Below, one piece after another: positions 1-4,224 of a stretch of DNA of 5,261 nt. The stretch lies in NCBI GenBank assembly GCA_002898135.1, contig BDTQ01000292.1, forward strand, positions 1 to 5,261, in the 5' to 3' direction. Under the pieces are notes generated by a model, which was given only the letters and a program-made list of their open reading frames with translations, was not told the origin of the DNA and made no database searches. Every line of letters starts with the position of its first letter. Position 1 is the stretch's first letter. The position numbers were made by a program, and so were the translations under genes. The stretch comes from a bacterium BMS3Bbin07. Its GTDB lineage: Bacteria > Nitrospirota > Thermodesulfovibrionia > Thermodesulfovibrionales > JdFR-85.

Positions 1-633
1 GAAGTTGACCACCTGGCCCAGAGCACTCCGGAAGTGCCTTGCAGGACTGCTCTCTATCTTGCCTGAGGCACCCTTGAATCCCTGAAAAAGAAGGTCATGG
101 AGGTCCCACCCGACGCAGTACACGGAAAGGATATTCAGATCGTGGATATGAAAATCTCCGTCAATATGGGCCTTCCTGACCTCAGGAGGGTATATCTTGT
201 TCAGCCAGTAAATCATGCTGATCTCTGAAGAGATGTAGTTGTTCAGCCCCTGGAGAGAGAAGCCCATATTGCTGTTTTCGTTAACCTTCCAGTCAAGCTG
301 CTTCAGGTAATGGTCTACAAGGTCAATGTCTGCCTTCGTAGTAATCTTCCTGATCCTGGCATGCTGCTCCCTGTAGAGTATATACGCCTTGGCGGTTCTG
401 CGGTAAACAGAAGACAGAAGCACCTCCTCTACGATGTCCTGAATCTCCTCAACAGCCGGAACCCTGTTGCCAATAACCTGAGCCGCCAGGTTCAGCACCC
501 TGAGCGTCAGGCGCCCGGCAACCTCACCGTTAAACTCTCCGGTTGCAGCTCCGGCTTTTACAATTGCATTTGTAATCTTCTCTGCATCGAATTTTACCGT
601 CTTGCCGTCTCTCTTTTGTATCTCCTTAAACAT
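1..633 (-). CDS. nrdD: Anaerobic (class III) ribonucleoside-triphosphate reductase, N-terminal part, cut by the window edge
   Basis: The gene makes deoxyribonucleotides from ribonucleoside triphosphates without oxygen, using a glycyl radical installed by the SAM enzyme NrdG; the protein is cytosolic. The 211 visible codons start at ATG 633. Residues 1-95 look like an ATP-cone allosteric domain (IQKRDGKTVKFDAEKI near the start). From about residue 115 the class III catalytic fold begins, with NENSNMGFSLQGLNNYI, then GDFHIHDL (159-166), then YCVGWDLHDLL (172-182), and ALGQVVNF at the edge. These are hallmarks of NrdD. The family is usually 600-700 residues, so about two thirds, including the glycyl-radical site, lies outside the window. 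GGGAGG at 643-638 is the ribosome binding site, four bases from the ATG, and lies inside the end of the upstream small ORF, which suggests translational coupling. A cobalamin riboswitch lies upstream. Identification is firm; the regulation is inferred. Confidence 0.95.
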   Translation of the reverse strand, partial: MFKEIQKRDGKTVKFDAEKITNAIVKAGAATGEFNGEVAGRLTLRVLNLAAQVIGNRVPAVEEIQDIVEEVLLSSVYRRTAKAYILYREQHARIRKITTKADIDLVDHYLKQLDWKVNENSNMGFSLQGLNNYISSEISMIYWLNKIYPPEVRKAHIDGDFHIHDLNILSVYCVGWDLHDLLFQGFKGASGKIESSPARHFRSALGQVVNF

Positions 634-859
634 TCCGCCTCCCTGGCAGTTCACTGTATTTTTTATTCCATTCACGGCACTTTTCCACGTGCATCTCCCG
701 TATGGCAAGTGATTCGACCATTCCGGGACACACTGATATTTCAGCTCGCAACGTGCTTAAATATATCCGGGGGAAAACAATCGCAGGGGTAGCTGTCCGT
801 GTATGTATGGGGCTATGTAGAAAAGGCACTGCATAATGAGGCAGACGTATGAAGTCCAT
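626..859 (-). CDS. Small 77-residue ORF between the cobalamin riboswitch and nrdD, function unknown
   Basis: I do not recognise this protein. It is proposed as real because of its signals. Its ATG at 859 has an excellent ribosome binding site, GGGAGG, seven bases upstream, and that site sits in the switching hairpin of the cobalamin riboswitch. Its TAA stop overlaps the nrdD start by 8 bases, so ribosomes finishing here could restart on nrdD. The first 35 residues are rich in Pro, His and Ile and look little like a folded protein. The second half is more gene-like (ESLAIREMHVEKCREWNKKY) and has two cysteines. There is no signal peptide or clear membrane segment. It could be a small accessory protein of the reductase, a leader ORF used only to couple translation, or the remnant of a longer gene. 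The reading frame is visible; expression is inferred. Confidence 0.5.
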   Translation of the reverse strand: MDFIRLPHYAVPFLHSPIHTRTATPAIVFPRIYLSTLRAEISVCPGMVESLAIREMHVEKCREWNKKYSELPGRRNV

Positions 860-861
860 CT

Positions 862-882
862 CTTTTCCTCCCGCGAGAAAAG
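862..882 (-). promoter_or_regulatory. Expression-platform hairpin (P13-like) that sequesters the ribosome binding site
   Basis: On the minus strand CTTTTCTC pairs with GAGGAAAAG (one bulged G) around a GCGG loop. The Shine-Dalgarno bases GGGAGG (872-867) lie in the loop edge and 3' arm. The loop GCGGG (874-870) is complementary to CCCGC (1059-1055) in the L5 hairpin of the aptamer. This matches the known L5-L13 kissing interaction by which cobalamin riboswitches block translation when ligand is bound. No terminator U-run follows, so control is most likely translational. The pairings are seen directly; the mechanism is inferred from the family. Confidence 0.7.
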
Positions 883-898
883 ATTTTAGTTTATATCT

Positions 899-1099
899 GG
901 TCTGGACAGGTCTTCCGGCTCAGGGCAAAAAAAGTTACGAGTTGCGGGTTCCTGGTTGCAGGTTAAACCGCTTCTCTTGCCTACTCACCCGCCTTCCCGC
1001 CATGGTGTTACCCATGACAGTGGCTTCTTTCGGGCTTTCGTTCCCTTCACGGCTGCGGGGCAGCGGGGGATTTTCACCCCTCTTCCCTGACATCCAGCC
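899..1099 (-). promoter_or_regulatory. Cobalamin (vitamin B12) riboswitch aptamer
   Basis: Read on the minus strand, the element has the family's conserved blocks in order. These are GGGTGAAAATCCCCCGC, then the L5 hairpin GCTGC-CCC-GCAGC (1064-1052), then GTGAAGGGAACGAAAGCC, then AGCCACTG, then GGGAAGG, and finally the B12 box GCCGGAAGACCTGTCC. The outer P1 helix can close with GGCTGGA (1099-1093) against TCCAGACC (906-899, one extra A). The element binds a cobalamin and shuts off the gene downstream. Here that is the small ORF at 859 and, through coupling, nrdD. The arm just before the B12 box is enlarged by a degenerate 7-bp tandem repeat (933-967). Which cobalamin form it prefers cannot be told by eye. 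Confidence 0.93.
933..967. repeat. Degenerate 7-bp tandem repeat, five units, inside the riboswitch
   Basis: On the plus strand five consecutive heptamers fit a GGTTGCA-like pattern: AGTTACG, AGTTGCG, GGTTCCT, GGTTGCA, GGTTAAA. Each unit keeps GTT at positions 2-4. The tract lies in the variable arm between the GGGAAGG and B12-box blocks of the aptamer, a place where length variation should be tolerated. Confidence 0.6.
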
Positions 1100-1120
1100 A
1101 TATGGTTACATTGTCAAATT

Positions 1121-1150
1121 ACAATAGCACAGGGTTCTGATTTTTTTCAA
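1121..1150 (-). promoter_or_regulatory. Likely sigma-70 promoter of the riboswitch-nrdD transcript
   Basis: On the minus strand TTGAAA (1150-1145) and TATTGT (1126-1121) are separated by 18 bases, and TGC directly before the -10 makes an extended -10. Transcription would start near 1114, about 15 bases before the P1 helix of the cobalamin riboswitch. This is a consensus match by eye only; TTGACA at 1117-1112 is an alternative -35 but has no good -10. Confidence 0.5.
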
Positions 1151-1213
1151 TAACGGGAAACACCCAGGATTATCCAATGCAAGGGGTTTATCTTTTTTGT
1201 TATATTATCTGAT

Positions 1214-1678
1214 ATGAAATCAGATGATCGTCTTGAATACATAAACGATGCCCTTTATTTTGTGGTTATCCCCGGCAAAAAAAGGCTTATCTACTGCTCA
1301 GGGGTAAATTTCAAACGTTTTTTGCCTATCACAAAGGGCAGACACAAGGCAATGTCAAACCCTGTAATCAGGGGGCTTCAGATTGTAAACCATGAAATCC
1401 GTTCCATGGCAATAGAGGCCGGAGCGACCCCTAAAACAATAATCCTCACAGAGTGTAAGGGAATCGCACCAACTGATGATTGCTGGAACACCGAAAGCCT
1501 CCTCATAGAAGATCCTCCGGAGGGTTTTGGAGAAAAGATAATCACACATGCAGTGATAAACCTCCTTAAAAAGATAGACAAGGCAATCATGCTTGACACC
1601 AAGATGCCTGAGCACCTGCTGCCACCGGAGGAACTGGAAAAGTTCATTGAAGGGCTTTGCAGAAAGTTTGCTTCCTGA
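1214..1678 (+). CDS. Hypothetical protein, 154 residues
   Basis: I do not recognise the family. The protein is soluble-looking, with no signal peptide or membrane segment. It begins with mixed hydrophobic strands (ALYFVVIPGKKRLIYCSG, residues 13-30) and has a central TIILTECKG stretch near 74-82. A helical, charged second half follows (ITHAVINLLKKIDKAIML, then PPEELEKFIEGLCRKF). Cysteines occur in YCSG, ECKG, DDCW and GLCRK without a clear metal motif. The codon pattern is consistent over the whole length, which supports a real gene. There is no Shine-Dalgarno site before ATG 1214. An AT-rich TATATTATCT (1201-1210) sits directly upstream, so initiation could be leaderless or weak. An in-frame TAA at 1151-1153, with no other ATG after it, leaves 1214 as the best start. 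It is convergent with the toxin-antitoxin pair and divergent from the nrdD transcript. Confidence 0.8.
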   Translation: MKSDDRLEYINDALYFVVIPGKKRLIYCSGVNFKRFLPITKGRHKAMSNPVIRGLQIVNHEIRSMAIEAGATPKTIILTECKGIAPTDDCWNTESLLIEDPPEGFGEKIITHAVINLLKKIDKAIMLDTKMPEHLLPPEELEKFIEGLCRKFAS

Positions 1679-1756
1679 GGTTACACTTCATGTTACTTGT
1701 CGTTTCAGGTGGGTAAGGATAATGGTCTGAGGGGCTGTCAGTCTTTATTTGCCGGT

Positions 1757-2024
1757 TTATTTTTTACGATAAATATCTTTTCTATGCCGAACATGGTAAA
1801 TAACAATTAATTTTTTTCTCAGTATCAAATTGATAAATTACACGATAATCTCCAATGCGAATACGGTAGCTTGAGTCAGCTCCCTGAAGCCTACGATATT
1901 GAGATGTAAATGGATTTTCAGAAAGGGATTCAATAGCTTCAAGAATTCGAGGGATATATTGCCTGTCAATACTTCTCAGGTCTTTTTCAGCAGAATGTTT
2001 CCACTGAACTTCATAAGAGCCCAT
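1757..2024 (-). pseudogene. RelE/ParE-family toxin, frameshifted at an A7 run
   Basis: The product would be the toxin of a type II toxin-antitoxin pair; RelE relatives cut mRNA on the ribosome, ParE relatives poison gyrase. As written, the frame from ATG 2024 ends at TAG 1782 after 80 residues with an atypical tail (INCYLPCSA). Removing one A from the A7 run (minus strand of 1811-1817) restores LIVIYHVRHRKDIYRKK and a TAA at 1759-1757, giving 88 residues, a normal family length. The body has the expected features: KHSAEKDLRSI (9-19), RRLQGADSSYRIRIGDYRVIY (44-64, split here by its Arg/Tyr-rich strands). The restored tail carries the Arg/His/Tyr cluster that RelE enzymes use for catalysis. The unshifted protein would therefore probably be inactive. 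The start overlaps the antitoxin stop by 14 bases, as expected for a coupled pair. The break may be real, a sequencing error, or bypassed by slippage. Confidence 0.85.
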
Positions 2025-2196
2025 TTGCTTCCAAATGTTTTTTTAATTCATTAAAACTAATAGTCGATTCATCTTTTCGTTCTGCGATAACAGCAAGATC
2101 ATGTATGTCTTGAAGGAGTTCTTCATATTCTTCTACCGGCAACACAACGGCTGTCTTTTTGCCGCTCTCGTCAACTAAATACTGTGCCTTACCCAT
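2011..2196 (-). CDS. Type II antitoxin, Phd/YefM-like, 61 residues
   Basis: This short acidic protein is the antitoxin that binds and neutralises the toxin encoded next to it and normally represses the shared promoter. The N-terminal part, QYLVDESGKKTAVVLPVEEYEELL (residues 5-28, interrupted here only for naming), follows the Phd/YefM pattern of a short strand pair followed by a helix. An acidic C-terminal segment (DESTISFNELKKHLEANG) would wrap the toxin. At 61 residues it is slightly shorter than typical members (70-90). The start at 2196 is fixed by a strong AAGGAGG at 2210-2204. Its TGA overlaps the toxin ATG by 14 bases. RelB-like assignment is an alternative; the antitoxin role is secure from context. 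Confidence 0.88.
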   Translation of the reverse strand: MGKAQYLVDESGKKTAVVLPVEEYEELLQDIHDLAVIAERKDESTISFNELKKHLEANGLL

Positions 2197-2203
2197 AAAT
2201 ATC

Positions 2204-2237
2204 CCTCCTTTGTTAAATCTTTATAAATTATAACAAA
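2204..2237 (-). promoter_or_regulatory. Antitoxin promoter, possible operator and ribosome binding site
   Basis: On the minus strand there is a perfect TATAAT (2232-2227) preceded by TGT (2235-2233), an extended -10; no convincing -35 is present. A 7-bp inverted repeat, TTTGTTA (2209-2215) and TAACAAA (2231-2237) in plus-strand terms, spans the region between the -10 and the ribosome binding site AAGGAGG (2210-2204). This could be the operator through which the toxin-antitoxin complex represses itself. The promoter and RBS are good matches; the operator is an inference. Confidence 0.55.
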
Positions 2238-2330
2238 TCGGCGCAAATTATTCTTCTTATTGCAGATTATCTTTTTCTGTTGCAATCCGGTACCATCTCC
2301 AAAAATACCGGCGGAAAAGGCCCTGAACTA

Positions 2331-2367
2331 TAAAAAGAGGGACAAGGATGAACATCCTTGTCCCTTT
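2331..2367 (-). terminator. Rho-independent terminator of the aldolase gene
   Basis: A perfect 12-bp stem, GGGACAAGGATG with CATCCTTGTCCC (2339-2350 and 2353-2364), closes on a 2-base centre, so the real loop is slightly larger; one further A-T pair extends the stem. On the minus strand the stem is followed by CTTTTTATA. It begins about 35 bases after the aldolase stop codon and separates that gene from the toxin-antitoxin pair. Confidence 0.9.
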
Positions 2368-2400
2368 CCACGACTCTGTCTCTGTTTCAAATATCCCTAA

Positions 2401-3744
2401 CTACCGGTCAGTTCCTTTCCCAACAATCACGGGCTTGACCGTCCTGTTGACTATCTCCGCGGAATTTCCTACTTTCAGCTTATCAAAGAGGAGCTCGAAC
2501 TTCGCTTCCAGCTCTTTCATGATAGGCTCCTTTACATCCGAAGGCAGGTCCCACCATTTCTTTTTCAAAGGACCAAACCCCTTCTTTCTTGTGCTGTATA
2601 TAAACTGCTCCTCGGTCTGACCCTCTTTTTTGTCCTTGGCATATTCCTGTTTTATAAAGTTGTACACCTCTGCTCTGAACTCCTCGGGAAGATGTTTGCT
2701 GTCATATATCATGTTCTGAAATCCCGTGGCCAGATGGACCTCTGAAGTCCCGGTCTCAGGGAACATATGGAAGGCGGTATCAGGCAGAGTTGAGGCACCG
2801 TGCTGTACACAGCCTGAAAGACCGTATTCCTTTCTTGCAATCTCGGAGAGGCTCCTGAGAGTCTCAAAATCTATCTTGACCTCGGCAAGGCTGCCATCCG
2901 GCAGGACAACGCCGCCGTGGCTGGTGCCTGTCTGCACACTTAATTTACTTAGTCCTTTCTCCCCCTTAAAAGTCTCTCTGAAACCGTCAAGGTAAGCCCT
3001 TAATTCTTCGGGATTGCTGTTCTTTTTGCCGATTTCTCCTATTTCCCCACCGATTGAGACGTCCAGACCAGGGGGCTGAATCTCTCTTATGTATTCCGAC
3101 AGTTCTGCGGTCTTCTCAAAATTCGGCCGTTGCTGCTCCTTTACAGTGGGTTTGTCGAGGTCAACAAGGGTGGATGAATCAATATCAATGTTGTAGAACT
3201 CTGCCTCCACAGCCTCTGCTATAAGCCCCTTTATGTAGTCTGTCTCTGCGCCGGGGTTATCAAGAAAATACCGTCTGACCAGCTGAAAATGGTCTCCCTG
3301 AACAAAGACAGGGCCTTCAAACCCCTCCCGGACTGCAGCAGCCAGGACCACGGTTGCATACTCCAGAGGCCTCTGCTTCGTATATCCAATCTCTGACCGC
3401 GCAATCTCAAATATCAGGGCTCCCACATTCATCTGAAGTGCCTTTCTGAAGATTGCCCTTGCCACATCATAGGTAAGCCCTCTTATGTTTATCGCCGGGA
3501 CAGTAAAGCCCGGATATTGTCTTCCCATCTCCTCATATAGTCCCTGGATGGAAGAAGGCACCCCACCGCAAGCCTTTGCAACTTCCTTGATAAAGATAAG
3601 CTTTGCTCTCTTTTTTTCTTCGTCAGCCTCAAAAACTGCGTCGTAAATAGCCGTATCCATGAGATTTCTGATTCCCTGCTTGTCCTTTACAAAGACAGTG
3701 TCATTCTTAAGCTCAACAAGATCTTTAAATATTTCTGTAGCCAT
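2401..3744 (-). CDS. fba: Class II (metal-dependent) aldolase, probably fructose-bisphosphate aldolase
   Basis: The enzyme would reversibly split fructose 1,6-bisphosphate into glyceraldehyde 3-phosphate and dihydroxyacetone phosphate in glycolysis and gluconeogenesis, using a zinc ion in the cytosol. Motifs appear in family order along 447 residues: VPAINIRG (82-89), VFVQGDHFQ (146-154), IDIDSST (186-192), GGEIGEIG (232-239), TGTSHGG (272-278), VQHGAST (313-319). Asp151 and His152 match the catalytic Asp and a metal His of the usual HxDH motif, but the first His is replaced by Gln. His277 and His315 are the likely further metal ligands. The protein is longer than the compact 280-360-residue enzymes, with an extra N-terminal segment of about 75 residues and a charged C-terminal tail (about 350-447). 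ATG 3744 follows AAGGAGG. Tagatose-bisphosphate or another class II aldolase specificity is possible. Confidence 0.88.
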   Translation of the reverse strand: MATEIFKDLVELKNDTVFVKDKQGIRNLMDTAIYDAVFEADEEKKRAKLIFIKEVAKACGGVPSSIQGLYEEMGRQYPGFTVPAINIRGLTYDVARAIFRKALQMNVGALIFEIARSEIGYTKQRPLEYATVVLAAAVREGFEGPVFVQGDHFQLVRRYFLDNPGAETDYIKGLIAEAVEAEFYNIDIDSSTLVDLDKPTVKEQQRPNFEKTAELSEYIREIQPPGLDVSIGGEIGEIGKKNSNPEELRAYLDGFRETFKGEKGLSKLSVQTGTSHGGVVLPDGSLAEVKIDFETLRSLSEIARKEYGLSGCVQHGASTLPDTAFHMFPETGTSEVHLATGFQNMIYDSKHLPEEFRAEVYNFIKQEYAKDKKEGQTEEQFIYSTRKKGFGPLKKKWWDLPSDVKEPIMKELEAKFELLFDKLKVGNSAEIVNRTVKPVIVGKGTDR

Positions 3745-3748
3745 TGCC

Positions 3749-3815
3749 CCTCCTTAAAATAGTTTTAGGATTAATCAGGATTATAATGACTTCAATTACG
3801 ATAAAAATTATACCA
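3749..3815 (-). promoter_or_regulatory. Likely promoter and ribosome binding site of the aldolase gene
   Basis: On the minus strand a perfect TATAAT (3812-3807) with a preceding TGG (3815-3813) forms an extended -10; the -35 is poor. A second TATAAT at 3785-3780 is an alternative. Transcription would begin near 3800 or 3773. AAGGAGG (3755-3749) lies four bases from the ATG. Confidence 0.5.
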
Positions 3816-3838
3816 TAAATGTTTTATTTTTACAGGTC

Positions 3839-3878
3839 CTTCTGCCCACCTGTCAGCTTGCCGGCCTGCCGGCTTGTT
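3839..3878. repeat. Degenerate 8-bp tandem repeat, about five units
   Basis: Consecutive octamers on the plus strand are CTTCTGCC, CACCTGTC, AGCTTGCC, GGCCTGCC and GGCTTGTT, all fitting roughly RGCYTGCC. The third unit is identical to units in the tract at 4147-4186, so both tracts belong to the same repeat family. Confidence 0.6.
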
Positions 3879-3906
3879 ATTAACCCGGCAATTATTCAGA
3901 GAGACA

Positions 3907-3928
3907 TGTTTGACTGCAATATCAAACA
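3907..3928. other. Inverted repeat with 7-bp arms, possible operator
   Basis: TGTTTGA (3907-3913) and TCAAACA (3922-3928) are exact reverse complements separated by 8 bases. The 22-bp size suits a dimeric transcription factor site, but it lies about 300 bases upstream of gnd and about 160 upstream of the aldolase start, so its target is unclear. It could also be chance. Confidence 0.3.
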
Positions 3929-3967
3929 GTTAATTCAGATGAAAATCAGCTCTTTACATACCCCCGG

Positions 3968-3985
3968 CCCCTCTTTTTAGAGGGG
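3968..3985. repeat. CCCCTCT/AGAGGGG palindrome, copy 1
   Basis: A 7-bp stem CCCCTCT-AGAGGGG closes a TTTT loop. The same stem recurs at 4079-4096 with a different loop, so it is probably a dispersed intergenic repeat, not a gene-specific site. No U-run follows on either strand that would make it a terminator. Confidence 0.6.
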
Positions 3986-4078
3986 AGAGTTCTTGCTTCC
4001 GCTTTCTCATGGCTGTTTACCAGCTTGCACGACTTTCCCTCTTCCCGTTCCGCCCCTTATCTGTATATCCTCTGCTTT

Positions 4079-4110
4079 CCCCTCTATCAAGAGGGGATTA
4101 AGGGGTGTGT
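4079..4110. repeat. CCCCTCT/AGAGGGG palindrome, copy 2, with GATTAAGGGGTGTG tail
   Basis: The stem CCCCTCT (4079-4085) and AGAGGGG (4090-4096) closes an ATCA loop and extends by one T-A pair. It is followed by ATTAAGGGGTGTG. From memory, stems of this form with an attached TTAAGGGGTGTG are common intergenic repeats in uncultured Nitrospirota and Desulfobacterota; this is a recollection, not a search result. Confidence 0.6.
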
Positions 4111-4146
4111 GCCTTTAAAATCCCTACTTCTATCTGCCGGTTTAAT

Positions 4147-4186
4147 AGCTTGCCAGCTTGCCAGCCTGTTAACTTGCCAGCCTGCT
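4147..4186. repeat. Degenerate 8-bp tandem repeat, five units
   Basis: Five head-to-tail octamers are AGCTTGCC, AGCTTGCC, AGCCTGTT, AACTTGCC and AGCCTGCT. They end 38 bases before the gnd start codon. The tract is not a CRISPR array because there are no spacers. Confidence 0.75.
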
Positions 4187-4224
4187 CGTGCTTCTTTTCC
4201 TGCTATTTTGCTAAACTATTATTC

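Larger units (their letters stand above)
3745..4224. other. Divergent intergenic region between aldolase and gnd, rich in short repeats
   Basis: No coding gene is convincing in these 480 bases. They hold the aldolase promoter at the left, two degenerate octamer tracts, two copies of a CCCCTCT/AGAGGGG palindrome and a 7-bp inverted repeat at 3907-3928. Open frames that cross the region translate the repeats into Leu/Pro/Cys/Ser-rich peptides without family resemblance. I see no clear promoter for gnd; TGCTATTTT (4201-4209) is a weak extended -10 candidate. Confidence 0.7.

Noticed and set aside
310..792. Plus-strand open frame of 160 codons opposite nrdD
   Set aside because: It is the antisense shadow of nrdD and the small ORF; the minus strand gives clear class III reductase motifs and the plus product has none.
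849..1127. Plus-strand open frame of 92 codons
   Set aside because: It reads antisense through the cobalamin riboswitch; the bases are explained by RNA structure on the minus strand.
1679..1756. Bidirectional terminator between the hypothetical gene and the toxin gene
   Set aside because: Only a 4-bp CTGA/TCAG pairing near 1727-1741 was found, with no adequate stem plus U-run.
2287..2311. Inverted repeat CCGGTA / TACCGG with a 13-base loop
   Set aside because: Six-base arms with a large loop are weak and could easily be chance; no link to a promoter.
2348..2620. Plus-strand open frame across the aldolase terminator and 3' end
   Set aside because: Overlaps the terminator hairpin and the antisense of a clear gene; no supporting start signal.
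3839..4186. CRISPR array
   Set aside because: Units are 8 bp, directly adjacent and degenerate, with no spacers and no cas genes.
4105..4224. N-terminal extension of gnd to an upstream ATG
   Set aside because: The added 40 residues translate the octamer repeat (LPACQPVNLPAC) and the Rossmann motif already starts at residue 5 of the 4225 start.
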